Shown: piece by piece, positions 11,007 through 23,754 of the stretch
Position numbering within the stretch: the first letter of the stretch is position 1
Layout of the letters: the number at the start of each line of letters is the position of its first letter
Source: Iris pallida
Lineage: Eukaryota; Streptophyta; Magnoliopsida; Asparagales; Iridaceae
Direction: 5' to 3'
Assembly (NCBI GenBank): GCA_029216955.1
Contig: JANAVB010003400.1
Location: forward strand, 12,563,518 to 12,627,517
Length of the DNA: 64,000 nucleotides
The notes under the pieces: generated by a model
What the model was told of the DNA's origin: nothing
The model's input: only the letters and a program-made list of their open reading frames with translations
Databases searched by the model: none
Translations under genes and position numbers: made by a program

Positions 11007-11973
11007 ACTGGAAAAAGGTAAGGAAAAAATCAATCATCAAAGGCTGTAAGGCAGTCTATCATTCTATATAAAAACTGGTAAATATAAACAACAGAAAACC
11101 AGCTACAAGGGTCACTACTCTAAATCCAGGGCTATACTATCATCCCTATGATAAAGGCCTAATTACAAATCATCATACTAAGAAAGAGTTATAACTAATG
11201 AAGTTCCACAAAGAATTAGACTAGTTAACTAATGTTATCCCTACTCCTAAGTTATTTGATGATGGAAAATGAATTTTTTTATATAACAGAAGTGAAATGG
11301 AAGAGGTGATACTTTAAGAACCTTCTCAAGATATAATCTGATAATCACATGCGTTTGTCCAAAATTATGATACTCAGAATCCTCGCCACGCTAGTAAGCA
11401 AGGTTGCGATGAACGGTAGAGTCCATAACTGGGGTATGCATCTCTATGATCATGTCGTCTGGAATCCTCACTATGCTGACTAGTATAGCTGTGAGAAATT
11501 CCAAATCTCTTGATCAAGATATATACATCCGAAGTCAGGTCCCTATGTTCTTGCCACGCCGGCTAATATAGCTGCAATAAACTCTAGGTTCCATAACAAA
11601 GTAGACATTTTGCCATCCCTGTTATTTCTGTCAACATATGTTATCGGAAGATACCGTAATTCGGGTCATAAAATTCATATCGATAAGAAAACTCAAAATC
11701 AACAAGGATCCATCAAAATCAAGTTCAAATAACAAGGAGTAAGGGTGAATCAAAACAAGAGGAAAGCATTTCAAATTTGAAGTTCAAAATGAGATTCTCA
11801 AGGGTCATCCTCGGAACCTCTTACGGAATCCTAACTGTGATTGAGTATCCTCTCATTCTAATACCTTACCTCCTATATTCTATCGCAGGTGCATAGCAGT
11901 ACAACTAATCGTCGTACTACCACGACTTTGCACAAATACGAATCTCGACCTGCATGAGCCACCACTAAAAATG
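11007..11973 (-). other. Untranslated leader of D
   Basis: About 970 bp between the right (5') LTR and the gag start, without a convincing reading frame. Three diverged blocks like TCCTCGCCACGCTAGTAAGC recur near 11380, 11465 and 11550. The LTR-proximal sequence at 11948-11973 matches the same position in chromovirus E (31420-31447): both contain CCTGCATG-GCCACCACT. No Met-tRNA primer site (TGGTATCAGAGC) is recognisable next to the LTR. Confidence 0.5.
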
Positions 11974-13169
11974 TGTCACGACCTGCACCCAGTGTAGGGG
12001 CACGAGAAGTGGGTACGTCCAGCCTATGCCTCAGTGTCGACGATAGAACGCTGTCCTAGGTCACTATCACAAAATAAATACAATATAATATACTCTCCGA
12101 ACGGAAGACAAATCACATAAGGTACGACTCAATCATAATCTAGAGATGGAAATAGCACGATATGATAAATATGAAATCTCAAAAGAGAACATACAAACAG
12201 AAGGAAGTCTAAATGTCTAAACGGCACAACATCACAAACATCCAGAAATAATACAACTCTAAAGTCAATACAAATAACATAATAAAAATAAAATAAAGCC
12301 TGGCTAATCTAGTCTAAGCAGTAGGGATGACGTCCTCAGCTAGAGCTGGATCCTCCTGTGGGTCCAACTCACAGGTGTCGTCTAGATGGGCTCTATAGTA
12401 GATTGGGTAGAAGTCTTCAATATCATCTGTAATATTTTTAACTGGTCCAGTCAGGACAGGAGCTAGAATAGTACATCTCACGCAGTTCATATCATGGCAA
12501 AAAATATAAAGCATACAAAAGAGTAAGATATATGAACTGTAAGAAGATGTACACGAAAATAAGAGAGATATCTGTAAACTGGAATATATACATGATAAGT
12601 AAGAACTGTAAGTGACTAGTGATTCAGAGAACAAGACGGTTATGTAAAGGATACGAAGTTGCACACGAGTAATCTACAGAGGTTCACACGAGTAACTACA
12701 AGATTGATCACATAACCACTTCTACTCCCCCGTCCCCAATCAATACACAAGGATCCAGTCAAGTTATGTTATTGCACACGAAGTACAGTTGTACACGATG
12801 ATCATATGAGCACATGAAAGTACATGATTTCAAACAATTTGTACACGAATAACACGAACATAAGGAGTACACGATGCCCATGATAAAGTATACGAACACG
12901 AAATACCCGATGTATTCGCCAAAGGGATAACATCGCATGAAAAGATCCATATAGTACCAATCCGTGATAACAAGTGTCAGCATCAAGTAAAGTAATCTAG
13001 AGCATGAATATAAGTCCTAGCAAGTATGAAAAGATCAGAGAATGTACTCGCCTGAAATTCGAATGTCCGTGAGAATATAAAGTCCGAAGCGAGGTAACTG
13101 AGTCCTATTTAGAGCAACACGAGTCATGATGTATACAAAAGGGATTATAATTTGAAGAGTACAAGCATC

Positions 13170-13330
13170 TACATATGTCTTGGTCAATCTGGACCAAAGT
13201 CAACTCTCAGTCAACTCTGGTCAACTCTAAAAGTCAACTAGGTCTACTCTAGTCAAATTAGGTCAAACTAGTTAGGGTTTGGTCAACCATGGTCAAACTA
13301 GTATAAGTTAGTCATTCTAGGTCTAAACGA
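13170..13330. promoter_or_regulatory. Cluster of GTCAA motifs (W-box-like on the minus strand) in the D LTR
   Basis: About ten copies of GTCAAC/GTCAAA in 160 bp, in contexts like AGTCAACTCT and GGTCAAACTA. On the minus strand these read TTGAC, the core of the W-box recognised by WRKY factors. Since D is on the minus strand, the orientation fits an upstream activator. Function is inferred from motif density only. Confidence 0.45.
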
Positions 13331-13459
13331 AAGTCTATGCCTAAACAATCAAGTATACTAGAAAACCAAAACTACTAATACATAGCCTAATAGTCACTTG
13401 TTAAACCAAAGATACAAATTAAACCACAACCTAACAAGGCACAAAACTTACAACATAGC

Positions 13460-15060
<1,601 letters not shown>

Positions 15061-16744
15061 ATGTGCCACCTCGTGCTCGTGTCCACACCTAAAGTAGGGG
15101 TAGGGCTAAGGAATCGACATCCTGAATTGGGTTAAAGCCGTGTCATGTCGTGTCAAACGGGGTCAAAACGGTGTCAAAATTTAAGTATCAGAGACAGTAC
15201 AGTGCACTGTCTCGTGTTGGTGTGTCGATCCTTCTAGGATACGACACACAAAACCATGTGTCTCATGCTCATGTCTAGAGTTAGGTTAGGACTAGGGCTA
15301 GGGATTTGAGTTCCTGCACCGTGTCCACATCGTGTCTATGTACGACACGAAGCCCGCATCATAGAGGAATTTTTGTACGTACAGTACAGTATAATTTTAG
15401 TACACTCATGATTTCATATCCGACATGACACGAGGTGTCATGAAACTCAAGGGGGTCTGTCAGTGATGGCTCCCACCTCTGTGCCAAGTGGCACGTGTCC
15501 ACGTGGCCTATATAGGAAGAAATTGGGCTTGGTTAGGAGGGCACTCGACCGAGTCCTCGTACAGTGAGTTAGTGTCCATTTTGGACATGGACACAACTCG
15601 ATATGAGCTCAAAGCTAGGGTTTCATGATCTACACAGTAAGGGCTACAAAATCATGTAATTAGTTTTGAAAATCATTAACTTTTACTTCTAAGTGGTATT
15701 TCACCAAACACCTATTTAAAAATACTGATACGTATCCGATACGCATACCTAATGGATACGAATTCCTACCAAACTTGGGCTACACCTAGGGGAACCCTAA
15801 ATGGATGCATCTATGGAAAGAAATTAGGAATTTATTAGGGTTTGTAGGATTTTACCTATTGAGAGTTCAAACTCAATATAAAGGGCTTCTAAATGAGAAG
15901 TTCCCTTCCTCAAGCGATGTCCAAATGAGTTCCACTTCTTACAAGCAAGCCCCCACTAGCCTCCACTTCTGAAATGAATCCCAATGCATGAGGGTAGCCT
16001 CAATTTGGAATCATTTGGATAAAGGGGGAGGAATTTGGGGAGGAACAATTTATGGTTTCTTTGTAGGTGTTAAAAGAGGCAAGGGGCTACTAAATGATAC
16101 TTTATAGGGGGGATAACTACTTGTGGCTACCATAAAATGAATTAGGGTTAGGTTTAGATGTAGATGGGTGGCTAAGGCTTTCCACCAAATTTCAAGTCCC
16201 CTCATTGGTTCAATTTAGTCCTAAGGCTTTCTTTCTACAAATATGCTAATGAGAAAATATTCTACTTAGAAATATCTAGATATTGCTAATCTTGTCACTT
16301 AGTATGATATCCTAATCAAGATTCTAAGCTTAAGGCTAATCTAGATTAGGCTAAGATTCTAGGTCAAGTCTCAACTAAACAAATAGCACATATTTAATTT
16401 AATTAAAATTCACCAAAAATTATTAACATGATTAAATCCTAATATTGGATAATCAAAATTATAAAAGTTTAAAATTATCCTCATTTTAGAAAAGTGGGTG
16501 TTACAGTGTCCGAGGTTGCCGGACATGGAAGAGATTGTATATGTACAAGAAAAATAGTATATAAAAAGGGTGGACACGAAAATGGTGCACGAGTACGCCT
16601 ATCGTGTGATGGCTTACTACGATGTTAATGGATGTTGTGGAGGAATATGTAGGATGGGTTGGATGGAGAAGAGTTGGATAAAATTAGGATAAATGATCTC
16701 TTTAAATAGATGGGGAACTCCTAATTAGATAACGACTATGAGTC

Positions 16745-16865
16745 CAAGGGAGAGCAGTATCTATTAATGATATGTATAGTTGCCGTATCATTATAGCTGA
16801 GAGAGAGTTTAGGGCACAATTTTTCGTAATGCCACTTCCCGAGTATGATGTTGTAATGGGAATGG
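16745..16865 (+). pseudogene. Scrap of Ty3/gypsy protease region
   Basis: The plus-strand frame reads SCRIIIAEREFRAQFFVMP then LPEYDVVMGM. This matches, position by position, the region after the protease active site in chromovirus E ([11 protein letters not shown] and [10 protein letters not shown]). The active-site DSGA part is absent. It is a fragment of about 40 codons, cut off by the LTR-like start at 16867. Confidence 0.6.
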
Positions 16866-16866
16866 T

Positions 16867-17200
16867 GTAATCCCCAAAATTTTTTAAGGATTATTTTCAT
16901 TTTTAATTTGCTTAAATAATTTGTTTTGAATTATTTTGTTAATTATTTATAAATATAGTCCTAGACATGCTTAAATTTTGTTGTGCACATTGACTAGACA
17001 ATATGGCGCGGGTGCTGCAATCAAGTGCCTTGACTAGTATATTAGCTGTAGACGTCACTAGATTCATTTATTTTAATATTTTTTTGATTAAAATTTATCA
17101 AATCATATTTTGGTTATCTTTCCATTTTAAATATTTATTTATTTATTGTTCATAATTTTATTAGAATTTTTTATTATAAATTTGAGCATAGATTTTTGTA
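16867..17200 (+). mobile_element. Possible LTR start (TGTAATCCCC), fragment
   Basis: Immediately after the protease scrap comes TGTAATCCCCAAAATTTT and AT-rich sequence, similar in character to the TGTAAC-type starts of plant gypsy LTRs. No matching second copy or other end was found, so this is tentative. The interval 16506-16744 shows nothing recognisable. Confidence 0.25.
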
Positions 17201-17201
17201 C

Positions 17202-17202
<1 letters not shown>

Positions 17203-17279
<77 letters not shown>
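17203..17279. repeat. (AT)n microsatellite
   Basis: About 38 uninterrupted AT units, next to the 3' side of the LINE remnant. Confidence 0.98.
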
Positions 17280-17281
<2 letters not shown>

Positions 17282-17399
17282 AACCCCACTTAATTTTTCT
17301 CAAGGCGTAAAATGCGAAGCCTTTTCAAGTAAGCACAAAAACACAAAAGGAAAACATAGAAGAGCAATAAAAAGGAAGGCTGCCTTCAGCTCCTAGCAC

Positions 17400-18357
17400 T
17401 TAAGTGAGTAAGGACTGCCAGAAGTTTTGATGGCCATATTTGCAGTGACTGCTGACTTTGTGGATTTGTCGGAGAACCTCATGTATAAGTTGATTGGCCG
17501 AGTATTGGTGTCCCTCATATCTAAATTTATTGCGGTACTTCCAAATAACCCACATGATGGCTGCTACAACGATCTGGTGGCCGTGAGAGGCTTTATTCTA
17601 AGTGGCAAGAAGATCGTTGAAGCTCCTCCCGTCCTGATCCTGTCTGCAGCGCGGGAAGAGAGCGCTCCAAACCCTAGCAGGTAAGTCACCTGAGTGCAAG
17701 ATATGGTCCATCGTTTCTACCTGTCTTTCGGAGCAACAATGACATGCAGAGGCTAAGCTGAAGTCGATGGTGTTGAGAGCGTCATCAGTGGGAAGTTTGT
17801 TGCGAAATGCTCTCCATATGAGAAATGACCATTTTTTGGAAATGTATGACTGCCAGAAGGTTCCAATGATGTGGGAGGGTGTTCCGATACCGCGTACCAC
17901 CCGTTTGGTCGATGCAAACGAGAAGGATCCATTGACTGAGATCGTCCACTGTAGAGCGTCAGGATTCGAATTGATCTTCAACCCAGAGTTGAGGAGCGAA
18001 GCAGTTGCCTCTTCTCCAATCTACTCTCGAACCTTCTCCAGTTCCAATCCCCCGAGTGATCCCACAGATTGTTGATTGTACTGTTGATCGGTGCAGCTGG
18101 GGCCTGATGGAGGAGGTCATCCCCTAACCAAACGTTCAAAGAATAAAGATGATTCACTTGCTTCCAGCTTGAGTCGGATCAGGGGATCAGCGATGTTCCG
18201 ACCTTGAACGATGCGTCGCCAAGATACAGAGGATCTGTAGTTGAAATTCGCGATTGAAGGGTGAATGTGCTTGAAGTATCTAGCCTTCTTGAACAACGCC
18301 CAGAGGTTGCGGCTCACTCGCAACTTCCACCACATCTTCATAGAGCAGGTGTCCACG
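17400..18357 (-). pseudogene. LINE (non-LTR retrotransposon) ORF2 C-terminal remnant
   Basis: The minus-strand frames carry the end of a plant LINE polyprotein. The upstream part (18117-18356) has WWKLRVSRNLWALF. It is followed, after frame changes, by the reverse-transcriptase-associated zinc-binding segment (17598-17981): WSFLIWRAFRNKLPTDDAL, then CHCCSERQVETMDHILHSG. A short C-terminal stretch (VVAAIMWVIWKYRNKFRYE) follows near 17480-17550. The RT and endonuclease domains are absent because the second CACTA element begins exactly where this frame is cut, at 18358. No poly(A) tail was recognised. Confidence 0.8.
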
Positions 18358-18805
18358 CACTACTAAAATAAGGCACATTAGCGACGTCAGAATACGTCGC
18401 TAAATAATAAAAATATGTCGCTAATAGGAATTAGCGACGATTTTAGCGACGAAACATGAAGGTCACAGAAAAGCTAGTCGTAGACGACAATTTCGTCGCC
18501 GTTCGTCGCTGTTTGCGACATCACAACCAATGTCGTTAGGATGTCGCAAAATTAGCGACATATAGCACCGTAACAGTACGTCGCCAAAGCAGCAACATAG
18601 TGCGACCAGTTAGCGACGTCATTTCTTTTTATGGCATGCCTGCCATGTCAGCAGTGTAGCGACATACAGTGACCAAATTAGCGACATCATTTCTTTGCCA
18701 CGTCAGCTACTGAGCGACGTATAGCGACGTAATGACGCTAATTAGCGACGTCAGGATACGTCGCTATATGTCGCAGATCGTCGCTATATGTCGCAGATAT
18801 TATAA

Positions 18806-19197
18806 ATTTTTTTTAGAAAAATATGATTGGTATTTTTGTTATGCTATGTGTTTATGTTTACGGTGTGTGTGAAGTGCAGTGTTCGAACCATCGACAGTTT
18901 CTCTTACTGTTCTATGTTTTATCTTGGATAGAAAGAGCAATAGTTCAGGGTGCACTTCTCAGAGCTTCCTCTTCACGTCCTTTACCTTCTCGGGATCCTA
19001 TACGACGTCCCAAGAAAGTAAATGATGTGAAAATAAAGCTCTCAGAAGTACACCCTGAACTGTTGCTCTTTCTGTCCAAGATAAAACATACAACAGTAAT
19101 CGAAACTGTCGATGGGTCTGAACACTGTATTTCACATACACTATAAACACAGACACACATCATCACAAAAATACATATTATATTTTTTTTAAATTTG
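18806..19197. repeat. Long imperfect inverted repeat (hairpin) inside the second CACTA
   Basis: The left arm (about 18806-18995) is the imperfect reverse complement of the right arm (about 19008-19197) around a loop of about 12 bases. Matching blocks include CATCGACAGTTTC with GAAACTGTCGATG, TATGTTTTATCTTGGA with its complement, and GTTCAGGGTG with CACCCTGAAC. The transcript would fold into one stem of roughly 190 bp. Open frames on both strands arise from this symmetry and are not supported as genes. Confidence 0.85.
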
Positions 19198-19552
19198 GAC
19201 AGCACCTCCTTTGTATATCAGATCATCGCTTATAACCCAGCGTAGGTATATTTGTCATCCCTGTCTCAGATATCATCATAATTAACAGTCTCCCATCATA
19301 ACGGTCTACAACCAATAGATGAATAACAGTCTCCCATCATAACAGTCTACAAAGTAAATATCACAAACATATATGTCCAAGTAAATATCATACATGTACT
19401 CAATAAAAATACCAACAAAGTAAATATCACAAACGTACATGTCCAACAAACATACATGTACAACAGAGTCAAATAAGAATAAAAATCAGTGTACCAATGA
19501 TCAATGGGCCCATAGGGACAATACATACAAAGATGATAAAAAATCTACTAGA
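19198..19552 (-). other. Non-coding 3' region of the second CACTA
   Basis: AT-rich, with direct repeats: AACAGTCTCCCATCATAAC near 19283 and 19325, and AAAGTAAATATCACAAAC near 19350 and 19415. Probably the 3' untranslated part of the gene ending at 19553. Confidence 0.45.
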
Positions 19553-19714
19553 TCACTGAGAATCCCTGCTACGCATCTGAGATAACATGAACTCATACTG
19601 CTCTTGTGTATGCTGCACAACAGGGGCAGGAGGAGGCAGTGCAACGTCCGGAGTCGGCACCGTCGATGGACCGGGAGGACCTATCTGCTCCAGCTCTCGC
19701 AGTCGGTCACTATG
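19553..19714 (-). pseudogene. C-terminal end of a CACTA second protein
   Basis: The minus-strand frame ends in a Pro-rich stretch and a Gln/Met helix (EQYEFMLSQMRSRDSQ, stop). This resembles in composition the C-terminus of the second protein in the first CACTA element (SPEEYQTILTLRRQ near 8170). The frame is fused upstream to Tat sequence at about 19715, so only about 55 codons belong here. Confidence 0.5.
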
Positions 19715-19776
19715 TAAGTTCGGCGGTACCAGGAGGTACATAACTCAACAATCTGGGCAATTTGGAGGATGTTATT

Positions 19777-20960
19777 TCAGACATAATACTTCTTCAGGAA
19801 TTTGCCGTTGATGGGCAACATGAGCATGTCTCCGTTTTGTTTTGCAAGGCGGTAAGCACCATTAGAGAATACAGCCTCGATGACAAAGGGGCCTTTCCAC
19901 TTTGGCTGAAATTTGCTGGCAGTTTTGTGAGTCATAACCATCGGCCTCCGAACTGCCAGAACTAGATCGCCCACTTGGAATGTTCTGATTTTAACCTTCT
20001 TGTTAAAAGCTTCCGAGATACGTGCTTGGTACAGCTCGATTCGTTGTTGAGCTAACAGACGCTTCTCATCTAGAGCCTCCAACTCTTGTAACCGGCAGTG
20101 GTGATTATCATCCGTCGTCAATCGGTAGGTGAGGGCGACGCAGAGCGAGGGGATCTGAGTCTCTAGTGGAAGAACTGCCTCACTCCCATACACCAGAGAG
20201 AATAGTATGTTCCCAGTGGCCGTTCGTACTGTAGTACGGTACGTCCATAAGCATTCACCAAGCTTTTCATTTCGGTCGTGTTTGTTTGAGGACACAAACT
20301 TCTTGAACAGCTTGATTATAGTTTTATTGAATGCTTCTGCCAACCCATTCGCTGCCGGATTGTACGGCGTTGAAGCAACATTCTGGATTCGGTATTTGTC
20401 GTAGAATCGATAGAAGGTGTGGCTTACGAACTGCGGACCATTGTCATGGATGATCCTTTAGGGCAGTCCATAGTGATAGATTACGTGATGCTTGAGGAAG
20501 CTGATTATGTTTGATGTCTTCACTTCTGTAAGCGGAACAGCTTCCGCCCATTTGGAGAAGTAATCTATGATTGCGAGTATGAAGCGGTGTCCTCTGGACG
20601 AAGGCGGAGTGATCGGACCAATGATGTCCATTCCCCATGCTTTGAATGGCCAGGATGCCACTGTCGGATGTAGGAACTCGGATGGCTGGTGAATGAAATC
20701 TGCATGGACTTGGCAGGCTTTGCACTTTCTTGCATAGTCTATCACGTCTGCTACCATCGTGGGCCAGTAATAGGCCATTCGGCGGAGGCGGTCTTGCAAT
20801 TTTGGGCCAGGTTGATGGGCCTCGCAGACGCCGTCGTGAGCTTCGCATACAGCTTCCTCGGCTTCTGTATTTGACTGACACCAAAGCAGTAATCCATCGT
20901 ATGATTGCCGATACAGTATTTTCGTCTCCGTATCGTAAAAGAACCTGAGGGAACGTCTTC
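19777..20960 (-). pseudogene. Integrase of Tat element T1
   Basis: This enzyme inserts the element DNA into the chromosome. The N-terminal zinc domain is visible as an H-containing CEAHDGVCEAHQ segment followed by YYWPTM and CKACQVHADF. The catalytic core has MDIIGPI (first Asp), a HDNG-type second Asp near 20450, and NGLAEAFNKTIIKLF carrying the Glu. The C-terminal part (FQVGDLVLAVRRP then KWKGPFVIEA) runs to a stop at 19777. A stop at about 20458 and a frame change near 20345 separate core and C-terminus, so it is inactive as read. The T2 copy at 54795-55945 gives independent support. Confidence 0.9.
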
Positions 20961-21129
20961 TGATGGAAGTGTCTTCCTTCGAATTCTCTGGCAGAATGTC
21001 GTGGACTACGAAGTTGATGAATGGTTGTCTCCAGTCTGGTACTTCGTCGACTGCCAGAGCGGAGTAAATCTCAACACATTGAACATTATTCTGGGGACAG
21101 ACCAATTTACGGCCTATTGTGTCAACCAG

Positions 21130-21600
21130 ATGCTGAGCATAATTCGGCACTGCTAGGGAAGCGGCCAGGCCTTCTAGGGCATCGGCCTCAATATTCTGGA
21201 GTTTGGGAACATGTTCTATAAAGAATCCTTCCAAGGACGAGATGATGTCGATCGCTATTTGGTGATAAGGGATCATATCTTCATGGCGAACCATGTATGA
21301 ACCCCGGATCTAATTGACGATTAACTGCGAATCACCGTATGCTTCAAGATACTCTACCCCCAGCTCCTTTGCAAGTTGAAGGCCAATGACCAAAGCATTA
21401 TACTCGGCCACATTGTTAGAACAGGGCTCTGTGAGGGAGTAAGCCCGATTGATCACCAGCCGGATGGAGAAATCAGTACCACTCCGACTCCAGCGACGAT
21501 GTTGCCATTGGGCCCAGTTCTTGAAGCGCCATCGAAGAACATTTGCCAGATGGCATCATGGGAGACCATATTAGAATTGGCGACCTCGTCTGGTGTCTTT
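21130..21600 (-). pseudogene. Archaeal-type RNase H (second RNase H) of T1
   Basis: The segment begins with the MFFDGASRTGPNGNIVAGVG acidic motif and ends with EHVPKLQNIEADALEGLAAS. These are the first and last active-site regions of the extra RNase H that Tat elements carry between the normal RNase H and integrase. A frame change near 21455 and a stop near 21310 break it. The T2 copy at 56120-56549 is open through the same region. Confidence 0.85.
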
Positions 21601-21779
21601 TCGTATATTCTGGTTGTCTCCGAGACTGTATGTGCTGCTAAAAAGTCGGCCAGAGCTTGACCTTTAACATCCTTCTGTGGGACGAAGATCATGTGATATA
21701 GAGACAATAATATCGCCCAGGTAGCAAGGTGAGAGCTGAGTGCCCCTAGTTTGGTCATGAGGACCCTGAAAGGGTTGAC

Positions 21780-22190
21780 TCATGATATCACGTGTATGGT
21801 TTGTCCTTTGACGTAGTGTCGTATCTTCTGAATGGCAAACACTAGAGCAAGGCATTCCTTCTCTACGGCAGTGTATCTGTACTCTGGCCCCATCATCTTT
21901 CGACTGAGGTAGTATATAGCCTGCTCATGGCCTTCATGGTTGTTTTGTGCTAGCAGAGCACCGAAGGAATGTTCTATTGCTCGCATATAGAGCAGGAATG
22001 GCCTTCCAGCAACCGGGGCTACCAGGACTGGATGGTTCGACATATATTCTTTGATGTTGTCGAAGGCGCGCTGGCATTTCTCATCCTATATGAATGAAAT
22101 GCCCTTCTTCATAAGGTGGGTGAATGGTTGACATCGCCCGGAGAGGTTAGAGATGAACCTCCTGATGTAAGCTAGCCTCCGTTGAAGGCC
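21780..22190 (-). pseudogene. RNase H of T1 (retroviral type)
   Basis: Located directly after the RT frame. RPFLLYMRAIEHSFGALLAQ and AIYYLSRKMMGPEYRYTAVE are typical of Ty3/gypsy RNase H, where the first Asp is often altered in this lineage. A stop near 22087 and a frame change near 22190 separate it from RT. Confidence 0.8.
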
Positions 22191-23237
22191 TCAGAGTTCA
22201 CGAAGATTTCTCGGGGGACCCATCTCCATGATTGCCTTCGTTTTTTCGGGGTCTATGTGGATACCCTGGGAAGTAGTGATGAAACCCAAGAACTTTCCGC
22301 TGGATACGCCCAAGAAGGATTTTGTGGGAATTATCTTCAAGTTATGCGCTCGTATCAGGTCAAACACTGTCCTCAGATCATGCAGATGATCTTCCTTAGA
22401 GCGGCCCTTAACGGCGATGTCGTCGACGTAGCATTCCACTGTCTTGCGCATGTGGTCTCTAAATATCACGCTCATAGCTCTTTGATAGGTGGCGCCAATA
22501 TTCTTTAAACCGAAAGGCATAACTGTGTAGTAGTATGTGCCAATTGGTGTTCGGAATGATGTATGCTTTTCATCATCAGGGAATATCTTGATTTGGTTGT
22601 ATCCTGAAAAACCATCCATGAATGACATACGCTCGAAGCCGCAGGTATTGTCAATCATAATATCTGTGATAGGGAGGAGGAACTCATCCTTAGGACACGC
22701 CTCATTCAAGTTTCGGAAGTCGATGCAGATTCGGATCTTCCCGTTCTTTTTGAGGACTAGTACTATATTGGCTACCCAGTCTGGATGTTGTTCCTCGCGG
22801 ATGAAGCCACTAGCTATCAGTTTGTTGACCTCAGCTTTAATGGCATTCATGATGTCGGGGCAGAACCGTCGTTGCTGTTGCTTAACCGGCTTTACGTCTG
22901 GACGAATATTGAGTTTGTGAAGTGCAACCTCTGGGTTCAGTCCTGGCATGTCTTCGTAGCTCCAAGCGAACACGTCGATGTATTCTCTGACAAGTTGCAG
23001 TAGCGATAGCGATTCCCGCTCTTCGTCTGTCAGATTCTTGCTGACGAAGATGGGTTTCGTTGAGGACTGATCACCGAGATCAACTTGCACAACCTCATCT
23101 TCGGTGGGAGGCTCTCTTTGTTCGAACCATTTCTCCCATTGCGCATCTAGCTGTTGTGCCCACGGCTCTAACTCAAGAAGTTCAGGAATGTCTTCATCTT
23201 CTTCGTAGGCGTCGGCAAATGCCATATTGAGGGACAA
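22191..23237 (-). pseudogene. Reverse transcriptase of T1 with upstream linker
   Basis: The 348-codon frame starts with an acidic linker (EEDEDIPELLELEPW). RT motifs follow: FIREEQHPDWVANIVLVLKK, IRICIDFRNLNEACPKDEF, FMDGFSGYNQIKIFPDDEKH, TPIGTYYYTVMPFGLKN, the catalytic box CYVDDIAVK and FLGVSSGKFLGF. The YVDD box is intact. The frame breaks at 22191. Upstream, 23271-23492 carries the rest of the linker (KPRDYYNKTRCGIGYVTPTT). RT copies the element RNA into DNA. Confidence 0.92.
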
Positions 23238-23754
23238 GACTTGCCTGAATACGTTCCTGATGCTGACGTCCTAATCGAAAGTTGGTGATTTGGTTGAGTA
23301 TGAATGCCTGTTGCATTCCTCGTCTGAGCTTTCAGGGGTCGTTGTAGGTGTAACATAACCTATCCCACATCTGGTTTTGTTGTAGTAATCTCGTGGTTTC
23401 CCAGCGGGGACCAGTAATTGTAAGGGTAATCGCCGTCTAGTGCTATAGTTCAAGCCTGGTGTAGTTTCCAGATCATATCCCTGTTTTTGCATGAGGTACT
23501 TGGATCGAAAACTATACAGATAAAGGGATAATCTTCCGGTGTCGGGTTCGAGCTCAACTTCTTATATTCTGAAGGGCTGTGGATTATTCTTTCGGTCGAA
23601 GATGATTGGATGATCCTCTTCTTCGACTATGTGGTAAGCGTCTTCCACTGGAGTAAGTTGGTTTGGGGTATAGACATTTGTCACCTGTGTGTGTAGGTGG
23701 GTGCCTATACCGTGTTCCATAGCATACATTGTACAAATCTTATTAAGCTCGAGG
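23238..23754 (-). pseudogene. Linker upstream of the T1 reverse transcriptase
   Basis: Matches the linker upstream of RT in T2 as far as about 23655/58655. The segment 23656-23754 is present only in T1 and ends in CGAGG, where chromovirus E inserted. T1 coding sequence resumes at 34148. Confidence 0.7.
23750..23754. repeat. Target site duplication CGAGG, left copy (element E)
   Basis: Identical to CGAGG at 34148-34152 on the other side of E. A perfect 5-bp duplication is typical of LTR retrotransposons. Confidence 0.95.

Larger units (their letters stand above)
18358..19715 (-). mobile_element. Second CACTA element, 3' part only
   Basis: CACTACTAAAAT at 18358 is a CACTA terminus next to the interrupted LINE frame. 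It is followed by about 430 bp dense in AGCGACGT/ACGTCGCT subterminal repeats, like the first element. The end of a minus-strand gene lies at 19553-19714, so this is the 3' end of an inverted element. The rest is missing: similarity switches to the Tat element T1 at about 19712-19716. Confidence 0.85.

Noticed and set aside
17196..17396. Frame beginning with an Ile-Tyr repeat
   Set aside because: Translation of the (AT)n microsatellite.
18823..19205. Two similar open frames on opposite strands
   Set aside because: They are the two arms of the same inverted repeat read from both sides, so similarity is expected without coding function.
22182..23003. Plus-strand frames opposite the T1 reverse transcriptase (and 57189-58248 opposite T2)
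   Set aside because: Shadows of RT. Their presence in both T1 and T2 follows from homology of the RT itself.
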